A DNA stretch of 10,338 bases from an uncultured Alphaproteobacteria bacterium (GCA_903922545.1 CAIXUE010000071.1:1-10338), one strand, 5' to 3'. Shown: positions 1-6,303, counted from the first letter of the stretch. The notes: generated by a model from the sequence alone, not told the origin. Translations and numbers: made by a program.

Positions 1-377
1 CGCTGGCCCTGACGGGCGCCAGCGACGCGATCAAGGGGCGGCTGGAACGCAACTGCGATGTGATCCTGACCATGGCGCGGCTTACTTCCGCCGACAGCGC
101 CGACGCCATTTCCAAAGGCTCGGCGCAATTTGTGCTGGAAGATGCCGTGGTGGCGCTGCCGCTTGGCGATGTGATCGATTTCGCCAAGGAACGCGCCCGG
201 CTGGAAAAAGACCTCAAGAAAGCCCAGGAAGAAATCGCCCGCTTTGACGCCAAGCTCTCCAACGAGCAGTTCGTTTCCAAGGCGCCTGAAGATGTGCTGG
301 CCGAGCAGCGCGAAAAACGGGCCGAGGCTGCGGCGCTGGCAACCCGCCTGGGCGAAGCCATTTCAAGGTTGGCCTAA
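1..377 (+). CDS. valS: Valyl-tRNA synthetase, C-terminal end (5' truncated by window)
   Basis: This is the 3' end of a gene entering from the left. The reading frame is open from base 3 and stops with TAA at 375-377. ValS charges tRNA-Val with valine in the cytoplasm. The visible ~125 residues match the family's extreme C-terminus: the end of the anticodon-binding region, then a charged coiled coil (KERARLEKDLKKAQEEI) and the signature KLSNEQFVSKAPEDV, followed by an Ala/Arg/Glu-rich helix. In the family this coiled-coil arm contacts the tRNA. An internal ATG at 72 is not the real start, because the frame continues upstream with matching sequence. No terminator follows, and the gap to the next gene is 94 bp. 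The catalytic core lies outside the window. Confidence 0.93.
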   Translation, partial: LALTGASDAIKGRLERNCDVILTMARLTSADSADAISKGSAQFVLEDAVVALPLGDVIDFAKERARLEKDLKKAQEEIARFDAKLSNEQFVSKAPEDVLAEQREKRAEAAALATRLGEAISRLA

Positions 378-412
378 AAGACTCTTCCTTAAAGACCATG
401 GAGGCCGCGCGG

Positions 413-441
413 TTGTGAAAGCATTTGCGGCTGCCTAGATA
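413..441 (+). promoter_or_regulatory. Possible sigma70-type promoter for the ene-reductase gene
   Basis: TTGTGA (413-418) is followed after 17 bp by TAGATA (436-441). The predicted start near 450 lies just before the GGAG ribosome site at 463-466. The match to consensus is modest and this is inference only. Confidence 0.25.
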
Positions 442-471
442 TTCCGGACCGCTTTTCCTGCCGGAGTTTCC

Positions 472-1524
472 ATGCCCACTTTGTTCGATCCCCTGAAAGT
501 CGGCGCGCTGACGCTGCCCAACCGCATTGTCATGGCGCCGCTTACCCGCAGCCGCGCCACGCCTGATACCCGCGTGCCCACGGAACTTGCCGTGGAATAT
601 TACCGCCAGCGGGCGGGGGCAGGCATGATCCTGACCGAGGCCACCAGCGTCACGCCCATGGGTGTGGGCTATGCCGCGACGCCGGGCATCTGGTCGGACG
701 AACAAACTGAGGGCTGGAAGAAAATCACTGACGCTGTTCACGCCGAAGGCGGGCGCATTCTGCTCCAGCTTTGGCATGTCGGCCGCATTTCCGATCCGCT
801 GTTCCTGAATGGAGAGACGCCGGTTTCCGCCAGTGCGGTGCGGCCCAAGGGGCATGTTTCGCTGGTGCGCCCGGAAAAGGAATATGTGACGCCCCGCGCG
901 CTGGAGCTTTCCGAAATCCCAGGTGTGATATCCGCTTATAAAAAAGGCGCACAAAACGCCAAGGCCGCCGGTTTCGACGGCGTGGAGGTTCATGGCGCCA
1001 ATGGCTATCTGCTGGATCAGTTTCTGCAGGACAAAACCAACCAGCGCACCGATCCTTATGGCGGCAGCCTGGAGAACCGCGCCCGGCTGATGCTGGAAGT
1101 CGCCGATGCCGTATGTGAGGTGTGGGGTGCAGACCGCGTCGGCATGCATCTGGCTCCGCGCATGGACAGCCACGACATGGGCGACAGCAATCCGCTTGCG
1201 ACCTTCACCTATGTCGGGCGCGAGCTTGGCAAACGCGGATTGGCGTTTATCTGCGCCCGCGAGAAAGTGGCGGGCGATTCCATCGGCCCCGCCATCAAAC
1301 AGGCCTTTGGCGGCGTCTTCATCGCCAACGAAGCGTTCACGCAAGACAGCGCCGAAAGCCTGCTGGCCGAAGGCAAAGCCGATGCGGTGGCGTTCGGAAA
1401 ACTTTTCATCGCCAATCCCGATTTGCCGAAGCGATTCGCGGCTCATGCGGCGCTGAATGAATGGAACGTGCAGACTTTTTATTCCGGCGGCGCGGCCGGT
1501 TATACCGACTATCCGGCACTATAG
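472..1524 (+). CDS. Old Yellow Enzyme family alkene reductase (NADH:flavin oxidoreductase)
   Basis: The 350-residue FMN-dependent TIM-barrel enzyme belongs to the OYE/NemA/xenobiotic reductase family. These cytoplasmic enzymes use NAD(P)H to reduce activated C=C bonds or nitro groups. Visible family features in order are: N-terminal FDPLKVGALTLPNRIVMAPL with Thr25 (flavin O4 contact), QLWHVGR with Gln99, the substrate-binding HGANGYLLDQFL with His174, Asn177 and Tyr179, then TDPYGGSLENR, and the C-terminal phosphate-binding GGVFIANE and FGKLFIANPDLP. Length is normal for the family. The start at ATG 472 has GGAG at 463-466, five bases upstream. The Arg expected in the usual RLSP motif is His226 here (MHLAP), and the usual FGR is FGK (Lys310). 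This may mark a subfamily. The gene appears monocistronic. The physiological substrate cannot be read from sequence. Confidence 0.93.
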   Translation: MPTLFDPLKVGALTLPNRIVMAPLTRSRATPDTRVPTELAVEYYRQRAGAGMILTEATSVTPMGVGYAATPGIWSDEQTEGWKKITDAVHAEGGRILLQLWHVGRISDPLFLNGETPVSASAVRPKGHVSLVRPEKEYVTPRALELSEIPGVISAYKKGAQNAKAAGFDGVEVHGANGYLLDQFLQDKTNQRTDPYGGSLENRARLMLEVADAVCEVWGADRVGMHLAPRMDSHDMGDSNPLATFTYVGRELGKRGLAFICAREKVAGDSIGPAIKQAFGGVFIANEAFTQDSAESLLAEGKADAVAFGKLFIANPDLPKRFAAHAALNEWNVQTFYSGGAAGYTDYPAL

Positions 1525-1527
1525 GCC

Positions 1528-1565
1528 GCGCCCGCTCCGGAACGAACCGGGCGCATTGCCGTTTT
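1528..1565 (+). terminator. Weak terminator-like hairpin after the ene-reductase gene
   Basis: A perfect 7-bp GC stem (GCGCCCG 1528-1534, CGGGCGC 1548-1554) has a 13-nt loop. It is followed by only a short T run (TTTT at 1562-1565), which starts 7 nt after the stem. The position just after the stop at 1524 fits a terminator, but the U tract is short and displaced, so efficiency is doubtful. Confidence 0.3.
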
Positions 1566-1591
1566 CTCATCGAATTCCATGGCTGAAAAGC

Positions 1592-1596
1592 GAGGA
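1592..1596 (+). promoter_or_regulatory. Ribosome binding site deciding the start of the glycine-zipper gene
   Basis: GAGGA lies four bases before ATG 1601. It selects this ATG over the longer in-frame opening at 1457, which would overlap the 3' end of the ene-reductase gene and bury the signal peptide. Confidence 0.7.
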
Positions 1597-1600
1597 ACAG

Positions 1601-1894
1601 ATGACTCATTTTGGCAAAATCGCGGCGGCGGCCGTGTTGGCGCTTGGCGCAGGTACCGTTTCGGCCTCTGCCGACAGTTGCAGTGGCCATTCTCATGACA
1701 CCGGCACGGCGGTTGGCGCGGTTGGCGGTGGCCTCATTGGCGGCTTGGCGACCCACAGTGTGGTGGGTGGCCTGGGCGGCGCGGTGATCGGCGGCCTTGC
1801 CGGCAACGCCATTTCGCGCGGCAATGACTGCCATCATGCCCGCCGTTACTCTTACATGGATAGGAACGGCCACCGGCACTATTACTATCGCTGA
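1601..1894 (+). CDS. Small secreted glycine-zipper protein with His/Tyr-rich tail
   Basis: This 97-residue exported protein has no assignable enzymatic role. Residues 1-24 form a signal peptide with a probable cut after Ala24 (SASA, then DSC). Residues about 35-72 are a glycine zipper: two Gly/Ala/Val-rich helical stretches with repeated GxxxG spacing (GAVGGGLIGGLA and GGLGGAVIGGLAG), as in glycine-zipper 2TM and 17-kDa surface-antigen-like envelope proteins. The C-terminus (77-97) is rich in His, Arg and Tyr and ends RHYYYR. Two cysteines (27 and 77) flank the zipper and could form a disulfide after export. The nearby SD and the signal peptide support the start. The gene stands alone, with a strong terminator 20 bp after its stop. 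Family knowledge suggests an outer-membrane or periplasmic location. Any metal binding by the His residues is speculation. Confidence 0.82.
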   Translation: MTHFGKIAAAAVLALGAGTVSASADSCSGHSHDTGTAVGAVGGGLIGGLATHSVVGGLGGAVIGGLAGNAISRGNDCHHARRYSYMDRNGHRHYYYR

Positions 1895-1914
1895 GTGAAA
1901 AAACCGATTTGGAG

Positions 1915-1946
1915 ACACCGGAGGCGAAAACCTCCGGTGTTTTTTT
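1915..1946 (+). terminator. Strong intrinsic (Rho-independent) terminator
   Basis: A perfect 10-bp stem (ACACCGGAGG 1915-1924, CCTCCGGTGT 1931-1940) closes a 6-nt CGAAAA loop. It is followed directly by seven T residues counting the last stem base (1940-1946). It lies 20 bp after the glycine-zipper stop and separates that gene from ilvD. Confidence 0.92.
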
Positions 1947-1980
1947 ATTGCTTGCAGAGCAGTCCTGCTGAAATTCCGGC

Positions 1981-2010
1981 TTGAACCGGCAAGGGGGGCA
2001 GGGCCATAGT
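1981..2010 (+). promoter_or_regulatory. Possible promoter for ilvD
   Basis: TTGAAC (1981-1986) is followed after 18 bp by CATAGT (2005-2010). Each matches four of six consensus bases. The predicted start near 2017 would leave a short leader of about 20 nt. The strong terminator upstream means a promoter must lie between 1947 and 2035, which supports the region more than the exact hexamers. Confidence 0.3.
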
Positions 2011-2028
2011 CCGCGGCCTTTTCGCGGA
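2010..2028. repeat. Inverted repeat just upstream of ilvD start
   Basis: TCCGCG (2010-2015) and CGCGGA (2023-2028) are perfect 6-bp arms with a 7-nt spacer, ending 7 bp before the ilvD ATG. It could be an operator at the transcription start or an mRNA hairpin masking initiation. The arms are GC-rich, so chance occurrence is possible in this genome. Confidence 0.4.
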
Positions 2029-2035
2029 TAGCCCC

Positions 2036-3751
2036 ATGACCAAATTCGATAAATCCCGCCTGCCCAGCCGCCATGTGACCGAAGGGCCCAGCCGGGCGCC
2101 GCACCGTTCATTCCTCTACGCCATGGGCCTGACCGAGGAGCAAGTTCACCAGCCCCTGATCGGCGTGGCCAGCTGCTGGAACGAAGCCGCGCCCTGCAAC
2201 ATCGCCCTGATGCGCCAGGCCCAGTCGGCCAAGCAAGGCGTCAAGGATGGCGGCGGCACGCCGCGCGAATTCTGCACCATCACTGTCACCGACGGCATCG
2301 CCATGGGCCATGAGGGGATGAAGTCCTCGCTGGTGTCGCGCGAAGTGATCGCGGACTCGGTCGAACTGACCATGCGCGGCCATTGCTATGACGGGCTGGT
2401 GGGTCTGGCCGGCTGCGACAAGTCTTTGCCGGGCATGATGATGTCCATGCTGCGCCTGAATGTGCCGAGCGTGTTCCTGTATGGCGGCTCGATCATGCCG
2501 GGCCGCTTCCACGACAAGGACGTCACCGTGCTGGACGTGTTTGAAGGCGTCGGCCAGCATTCCGCCGGCAAGATGCCGGAAAGCGAATTGTGTTTGCTGG
2601 AAAAAGTCGCTTGTCCCGGCGCCGGCGCGTGCGGCGGCCAGTTCACCGCCAACACCATGGCCTGTGTCGCCGAGGCCATCGGCCTGGCGCTGCCTTATTC
2701 ATCGGGCCCGCCGGCCGTGATCCTGGAGCGCGATGATTTTGCGCTGAAGGCCGGTCAGACCGTGATGAAGCTGCTGGAAAAGAACCTGCGCCCCCGCGAT
2801 ATCGTCACCCGCAAATCTTTCGAGAATGCGGCGATGGTGGTGGCCGCCACGGGTGGTTCGACCAACGCGGCGCTGCATCTGCCCGCCATGGCCAATGAGG
2901 CCGGGATCAAATTCGACCTGTTTGATGTGGCCGAAGTTTTCAAGAGGACGCCCTATATCGCCTCCATGAAGCCGGGCGGCAAATATGTCGCCAAGGATCT
3001 GTGGGAAGCCGGCGGCATGCCGATGCTGATGCGCGCCCTGCTGGACGCTGGCCTTCTGCATGGCGATTGCATGACCGTGACCGGCAAGACCATCGCGGAA
3101 AATCTGAAGGACCTGAAATTCGATCCCAACCAGAAAGTCATCGTGCCGGCGGACAAGCCGTTGGCCCCGACAGGCGGTCTGGTCGGCCTGAGAGGCAATC
3201 TGGCGCCGGAAGGCGGGGTGGTGAAGATCGCCGGTCTCAAGCATCTGAAGCATCGCGGCCCCGCGCGGGTTTTCGATTGCGAGGAAGATTGCTTTGATTT
3301 CGTCCAGGCGCGGCGTTACCGCGAAGGCGATGTGCTGGTGATCCGCTGGGAAGGCCCCAAGGGCGGCCCCGGTATGCGCGAAATGCTTTCCACCACCGCG
3401 GCGCTGTACGGCCAGGGCGTTGAGAATATCGCCCTGATCACCGACGGACGTTTTTCGGGCGCCACGCGTGGGCTTTGCGTCGGCCATGTTGGGCCGGAAG
3501 CGGCGGATGCCGGACCGATTGGCCTGTTGCGCGACGGCGACATCATCGTGATCGACGCCGAAAAGGGCACGATGGATGTCGAACTGTCGGACGCCGAACT
3601 GGCGGAGCGGAAGAAAAGCTTCACCCCCAAAGCGCCCGCTTTCAAGACCGGCGTTTTGGCGCGTTATGCCAAAAATGTCGGCCCGGCGCGTGATGGGGCG
3701 GTGACAACGCCCGGCGCCAGCGAAGAAGTGCGCTGTTACGCGGATATCTGA
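2036..3751 (+). CDS. ilvD: Dihydroxy-acid dehydratase
   Basis: IlvD dehydrates 2,3-dihydroxy-isovalerate and 2,3-dihydroxy-3-methylvalerate to the keto acids that become valine/leucine and isoleucine. It is a cytoplasmic enzyme with a [2Fe-2S] cluster and Mg. The 571 residues match the short IlvD type. Visible signatures are [19 protein letters not shown] at the N-terminus, cluster ligands Cys54 (AAPCN), Cys127 (GCDKSLPG) and Cys199 ([14 protein letters not shown]), metal ligands Asp86, Asp128, the carbamylated Lys129 and Glu449, and Ser474 in [10 protein letters not shown] as the expected catalytic base. Spacing of the three cysteines separates it from 6-phosphogluconate dehydratase. ATG 2036 is the first possible start in frame and fits the family N-terminus, but no Shine-Dalgarno is visible. 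A glycosyltransferase follows after 5 bp. No other ilv gene lies in the window. Confidence 0.97.
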   Translation: MTKFDKSRLPSRHVTEGPSRAPHRSFLYAMGLTEEQVHQPLIGVASCWNEAAPCNIALMRQAQSAKQGVKDGGGTPREFCTITVTDGIAMGHEGMKSSLVSREVIADSVELTMRGHCYDGLVGLAGCDKSLPGMMMSMLRLNVPSVFLYGGSIMPGRFHDKDVTVLDVFEGVGQHSAGKMPESELCLLEKVACPGAGACGGQFTANTMACVAEAIGLALPYSSGPPAVILERDDFALKAGQTVMKLLEKNLRPRDIVTRKSFENAAMVVAATGGSTNAALHLPAMANEAGIKFDLFDVAEVFKRTPYIASMKPGGKYVAKDLWEAGGMPMLMRALLDAGLLHGDCMTVTGKTIAENLKDLKFDPNQKVIVPADKPLAPTGGLVGLRGNLAPEGGVVKIAGLKHLKHRGPARVFDCEEDCFDFVQARRYREGDVLVIRWEGPKGGPGMREMLSTTAALYGQGVENIALITDGRFSGATRGLCVGHVGPEAADAGPIGLLRDGDIIVIDAEKGTMDVELSDAELAERKKSFTPKAPAFKTGVLARYAKNVGPARDGAVTTPGASEEVRCYADI

Positions 3752-3756
3752 CACAG

Positions 3757-4530
3757 GTGCCGGCGCTTTCCGTCATCATTCCCTCCCGGCTGGCAAATGA
3801 TTCCGCCGGGAGGCCGTTTCTGGAAAAAGCGGTCCAATCCATCCGGGGGCAGACCGGCCATTCGATGGGCCTGCAAATTGTCGTCGGCATAGATGCCGGC
3901 GCCGTGCCGCCCAAAGGGTTGGGCAATGTCCAGTTTGTCGAAAGCCAGGGCAAGTCGCAGGCCGCAGCCCTTAACGCCGCAGCGGGCGCGATCACGGGCG
4001 ATTATGTCGCCATCCTGGAAGATGACGATCAGTGGAATCCGGGTTTTCTGTTTTGCGCCTTTGGCATGCTGAAGCAGGATTTTGATTTCTGCTCTTCGAC
4101 CCATCTGGAAGTGACGCCGGAAGGCGCCATCATCCAGGTGAACGAATTTCCCACGCCATCCAGCTGGGTGATGCGCCGGGCGGTGTGGGACAAGGTTGGC
4201 CTGTTCAACGAGGAATACCGCATTCATCTGGACAATGAATGGCTGGGACGGTTGGGCGAAACCGATGCCCGGCGCGTGCATCTTTGCGAAGCCACCACGC
4301 CGATGGACTATAATGTGCTGTCCAAAAGCCGGCCTTCGCTGTCTTTGCTGCTGCAAAACGCCAAGCCCAAAATCGAACTGGCGCGGCATGACTCGCCCTG
4401 GCCATTGGTGGTGCGGCTTTGCCATCCAGGCTCCGGCATGGCCCAGGTGCGCACCACGGACGCCGCGCGCGAGCGCAGCGAAATGGAATTGGAGCAGCTG
4501 ATCAGCCGCTTTGGCCATAATCCCTGGTAA
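3757..4530 (+). CDS. Family 2 glycosyltransferase (GT-A fold)
   Basis: The 257-residue protein is a probable cytoplasmic or membrane-associated sugar transferase using a nucleotide-sugar donor. The N-terminus PALSVIIPSR is the first strand of the GT-A fold. ILEDDDQW (Asp89-91) supplies the DxD-type metal and nucleotide binding motif. VGLFNEEY followed by HLDNEWLGRLGE (about 149-168) resembles the acceptor-site region with the catalytic acidic residue. No membrane segment is visible. The start is GTG at 3757, chosen because any later ATG would remove the SVIIPSR strand. No clear Shine-Dalgarno precedes it and the gap to ilvD is 5 bp, so translation is probably coupled to ilvD. Donor and acceptor cannot be deduced. 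No other polysaccharide assembly gene adjoins it, apart from a secreted polysaccharide deacetylase 91 bp downstream. Confidence 0.85.
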   Translation: MPALSVIIPSRLANDSAGRPFLEKAVQSIRGQTGHSMGLQIVVGIDAGAVPPKGLGNVQFVESQGKSQAAALNAAAGAITGDYVAILEDDDQWNPGFLFCAFGMLKQDFDFCSSTHLEVTPEGAIIQVNEFPTPSSWVMRRAVWDKVGLFNEEYRIHLDNEWLGRLGETDARRVHLCEATTPMDYNVLSKSRPSLSLLLQNAKPKIELARHDSPWPLVVRLCHPGSGMAQVRTTDAARERSEMELEQLISRFGHNPW

Positions 4531-4572
4531 GCCGCGTTTACCTTAAGAGGCCAAAAAACCCGCGCTGGACGC

Positions 4573-4600
4573 TTGCCCGGGCGTAGCCGCTTGGTAAATT
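4573..4600 (+). promoter_or_regulatory. Possible promoter for the polysaccharide deacetylase gene
   Basis: TTGCCC (4573-4578) is followed after 16 bp by TAAATT (4595-4600). The start would fall near 4607, 15 bp before the ATG. The match is modest. The 91-bp gap without a terminator also allows read-through from ilvD and the glycosyltransferase. Confidence 0.3.
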
Positions 4601-4621
4601 GGCGCCTTCGGTGGGAACAAC

Positions 4622-5485
4622 ATGAAAAAACTTGCCTTTGCCCTGGGCCTGCTTTTGACCTTCGCCTTGCCCGTCGCCGCGGGCAGCGCGCACGAATCCG
4701 ATGTGCAACTGGCGCTGTTCCAGCCGCGCACCATTTTTCATTCCGGCATCACACATGCCCACACCATTGCGCTGACATTTGACGATGGCCCCAACGCTCA
4801 TACCGAGGAAGTGCTGGACGAACTTGCCAAGCTGCATATCAAGGCGACCTTCTTCATTGTCGGCCATATGGCGCATCTGCATCCGGCCACCCTGGCGCGC
4901 ATCGCTGCCGAGGGACATCTTCTGGCCAATCACAGCGCCACCCATGTGATGATGGGTTCGTCATATGACGCCGAACCGGAAAAACTGCTGGACCAGCTGC
5001 GCGATGTGGACGCTCAGATCGAGCCTTTGATGCATTCGGGCGACAAACTTTTCTATCGCGCGCCTTACGGCGCCTGGAAAAGCGCCCATGCACAGATTCT
5101 CAACAATGATCCCAAGCTGCGCAATTACATCGGCCCGATCTATTGGGATATCGGCGGCGACATTTCCATGTCGCGCGACGGCTATGTGATGAGCTCGGCG
5201 GACTGGGATTGCTGGCATCTGCACTGGTCGGCCAAGACATGCGCCAAGGGGTATCTGCGCGAAGCCCGCCGCAAGGATGGCGGCGTGATCCTGATCCATT
5301 GCATTCAAAGCCAGTCCGCGGCCCTGGTGGCGGCCGTGGTGCCGGCCCTGATCGAGGAGGGCTACAGCTTTGTGCGCCTGGATCAGATGCCGGAATACCG
5401 CCAGTACGAGACGCCCGAAGGCGGCAGCGCCGTAGCCGAAAATCTTCCAAAGCAGGAAATGGTGCGGGTAAGCACGATCAAATAG
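4622..5485 (+). CDS. Secreted polysaccharide deacetylase (NodB homology, CE4)
   Basis: This 287-residue exported enzyme is predicted to remove N- or O-acetyl groups from a polysaccharide such as peptidoglycan, chitin-like polymer or exopolysaccharide. Residues 1 to about 21 form a signal peptide (MKKLAFALGLLLTFALPVAA). The NodB domain then shows all five CE4 motifs: TFDDGP (52-57) with catalytic Asp54 and metal ligand Asp55, HSATH (104-108) with metal ligands His104 and His108, RAPYG (146-150), the Asp/Trp-rich DWDCWH (194-199), and LIH with His226 as the expected general acid. An extra stretch between motifs 3 and 5 (about 160-220) carries Cys197 and Cys207, and Cys227 adjoins the catalytic His. 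The residues suggest an active enzyme. The substrate is unknown. The start has a GGGAA-like site just upstream, and a 55-bp gap leads to a tRNA gene. Confidence 0.92.
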   Translation: MKKLAFALGLLLTFALPVAAGSAHESDVQLALFQPRTIFHSGITHAHTIALTFDDGPNAHTEEVLDELAKLHIKATFFIVGHMAHLHPATLARIAAEGHLLANHSATHVMMGSSYDAEPEKLLDQLRDVDAQIEPLMHSGDKLFYRAPYGAWKSAHAQILNNDPKLRNYIGPIYWDIGGDISMSRDGYVMSSADWDCWHLHWSAKTCAKGYLREARRKDGGVILIHCIQSQSAALVAAVVPALIEEGYSFVRLDQMPEYRQYETPEGGSAVAENLPKQEMVRVSTIK

Positions 5486-5503
5486 CCCGCTTGCGCCCAG
5501 GCA

Positions 5504-5530
5504 TTGCGCGCTCTCCGGCCCTCCGATATT
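5504..5530 (+). promoter_or_regulatory. Possible promoter for tRNA-Ser
   Basis: TTGCGC (5504-5509) and GATATT (5525-5530) are separated by 15 bp. The predicted start is a few bases before the mature tRNA 5' end at 5541. The spacing is short for sigma70, so this is only a candidate. Confidence 0.25.
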
Positions 5531-5540
5531 TCAGTGCAAC

Positions 5541-5630
5541 GGACAGGTGGCCGAGTGGTTTAAGGCAGCAGTCTTGAAAACTGCCGTGGGCGCAAGTCCA
5601 CCGTGAGTTCGAATCTCACCCTGTCCGCCA
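5541..5630 (+). tRNA. tRNA-Ser (anticodon UGA)
   Basis: A complete 90-nt class II tRNA decodes UCA and probably other UCN codons. The acceptor stem GGACAGG (5541-5547) pairs with CCTGTCC (5620-5626). The anticodon stem GCAGT/ACTGC encloses CTTGAAA, with anticodon TGA at 5575-5577. A long variable arm (GTGG 5586-5589, CCAC 5598-5601) is typical of serine tRNAs. The T arm GTGAG/CTCAC holds TTCGAAT. The discriminator base is G (5627), as needed by seryl-tRNA synthetase, and CCA (5628-5630) is encoded in the gene. The next gene ends on the opposite strand one base later. Confidence 0.98.
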
Positions 5631-5631
5631 A

Positions 5632-6138
5632 TCAATTGCCCCGTTCGACCGAAACATCATAAGCATAGCCGCCCGGCACCGGGCTTTTGGCCAGCACGAT
5701 CCGGTCTTTGGGCCCCACCACGCCCAGCTCGACCACATCGTCCGGCAGCAGCACATAGGTCCGGCCCCGGTCCACCACCATCAGAATGGCGTCCCGCACC
5801 AGCCCGCTCTTCGCCATCCGCATCAGTTGCGAAAAATAGGGCTCATCCCGCCACATGCCCGCCGCGCCGGAATCCACCTGCACCGTCATCCGGCTTTTGC
5901 TGTCCTGCGTCAGCACCATTTTGCATTTGTTGGGCTTCCATTCCGGGCCCAGCAAAGGGTCTTCCAGCCAGCGGCAGGAAAATCCGCGGCATGCGTTGGG
6001 CCTGGTCTCATAAATGCTGCAACCGTGCCCCGGCAGAATGTGCTTGCACCATTGGTCGCGCGGCTTGGCGATCTCGGCCACGCCCATGGTCTTGCAGCAG
6101 AGCGTGCAGTCACCGCAGCTTTTTCCCACAGCGCCCAT
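5632..6138 (-). CDS. YkgJ-family cysteine cluster protein
   Basis: This 168-residue cytoplasmic protein belongs to the YkgJ (CxxCxxCC) family, whose cysteines are thought to bind a metal or Fe-S cluster. The biochemical role of the family is unsettled. Nine cysteines lie in the first 72 residues: Cys8, 11, 14 and 15 form CGDCTLCC, followed by Cys31, Cys40, Cys50, Cys55 and Cys72 in segments such as GCSIYETRPNACRGFSCRW, the second family signature. The C-terminal half has no cysteine. ATG at 6136-6138 is the first in-frame start, since a stop lies 24 bases upstream, and it places the cluster motif at the N-terminus as expected. No Shine-Dalgarno is visible. An extended -10 about 12 bases upstream suggests a near-leaderless mRNA. 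The gene is convergent with tRNA-Ser and divergent from the lyase-like gene. Confidence 0.9.
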   Translation of the reverse strand: MGAVGKSCGDCTLCCKTMGVAEIAKPRDQWCKHILPGHGCSIYETRPNACRGFSCRWLEDPLLGPEWKPNKCKMVLTQDSKSRMTVQVDSGAAGMWRDEPYFSQLMRMAKSGLVRDAILMVVDRGRTYVLLPDDVVELGVVGPKDRIVLAKSPVPGGYAYDVSVERGN

Positions 6139-6145
6139 GGTTACG

Positions 6146-6165
6146 ATGTAATCATAACATTACAT
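6146..6165. promoter_or_regulatory. Perfect inverted repeat in divergent intergenic region (candidate operator)
   Basis: ATGTAAT (6146-6152) and ATTACAT (6159-6165) are exact 7-bp arms separated by CATAAC. The site is AT-rich in a GC-rich region and lies 8 bp upstream of the YkgJ-family start codon. It overlaps a possible extended -10 for that gene. It looks like a dimeric repressor site. No regulator gene lies in the window, so the binding protein is unknown. Confidence 0.5.
6151..6159 (-). promoter_or_regulatory. Possible extended -10 promoter for the YkgJ-family gene
   Basis: Read on the minus strand this is TGTTATGAT, a TGn extended -10 with TATGAT matching five of six consensus bases. 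There is no good -35. Predicted initiation near 6144 would give a leader of about six bases, in keeping with the missing Shine-Dalgarno. Confidence 0.35.
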
Positions 6166-6175
6166 AAAAGCAAGA

Positions 6176-6203
6176 TTGTAGTTTTGAGCCGGGCGATTAT
6201 GTT
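6176..6203 (+). promoter_or_regulatory. Possible promoter for the lyase-like propeller gene
   Basis: TTGTAG (6176-6181) and TATGTT (6198-6203) are separated by 16 bp. The resulting leader of about 108 nt would carry a small hairpin (GCAGCC 6232-6237, GGCTGC 6245-6250). The match is modest. Confidence 0.25.
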
Positions 6204-6303
6204 CAGCACAACGGCTTGCCACCTTCCTTCCGCAGCCATGCGAAGGCTGCTAGGTTCATTGCCGCATCCGGCGCCTCAAAAACCGGAGCGGACAATTCTC
6301 AAA

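Noticed and set aside
214..1446. 410-codon open frame on the minus strand opposite the ene-reductase
   Set aside because: The plus-strand frame has full family motifs and a ribosome site. The antisense frame has no recognisable domain, is rich in His, Arg and Gly as antisense shadows in GC-rich DNA are, and also crosses into valS.
2699..3754. 351-codon minus-strand open frame opposite ilvD
   Set aside because: It is a shadow of the ilvD codon pattern with no family motif.
3736..4518. 260-codon minus-strand open frame opposite the glycosyltransferase
   Set aside because: The plus frame carries SVIIPSR and the DDD motif. The antisense frame shows nothing recognisable.
5143..5577. 144-codon plus-strand frame overlapping the deacetylase and tRNA-Ser
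   Set aside because: It overlaps two firmly supported features in another frame and would read through the tRNA.
5541..5634. tRNA-Ser as an integration site for a genomic island
   Set aside because: tRNA-Ser genes are common attachment sites, but no integrase, no duplicated tRNA 3' end and no composition shift is visible here.
6232..6250. GCAGCC/GGCTGC hairpin in the leader of the propeller gene as a riboswitch
   Set aside because: It is a single 6-bp GC hairpin with no conserved aptamer features that I recognise. Such stems are expected by chance in this base composition.
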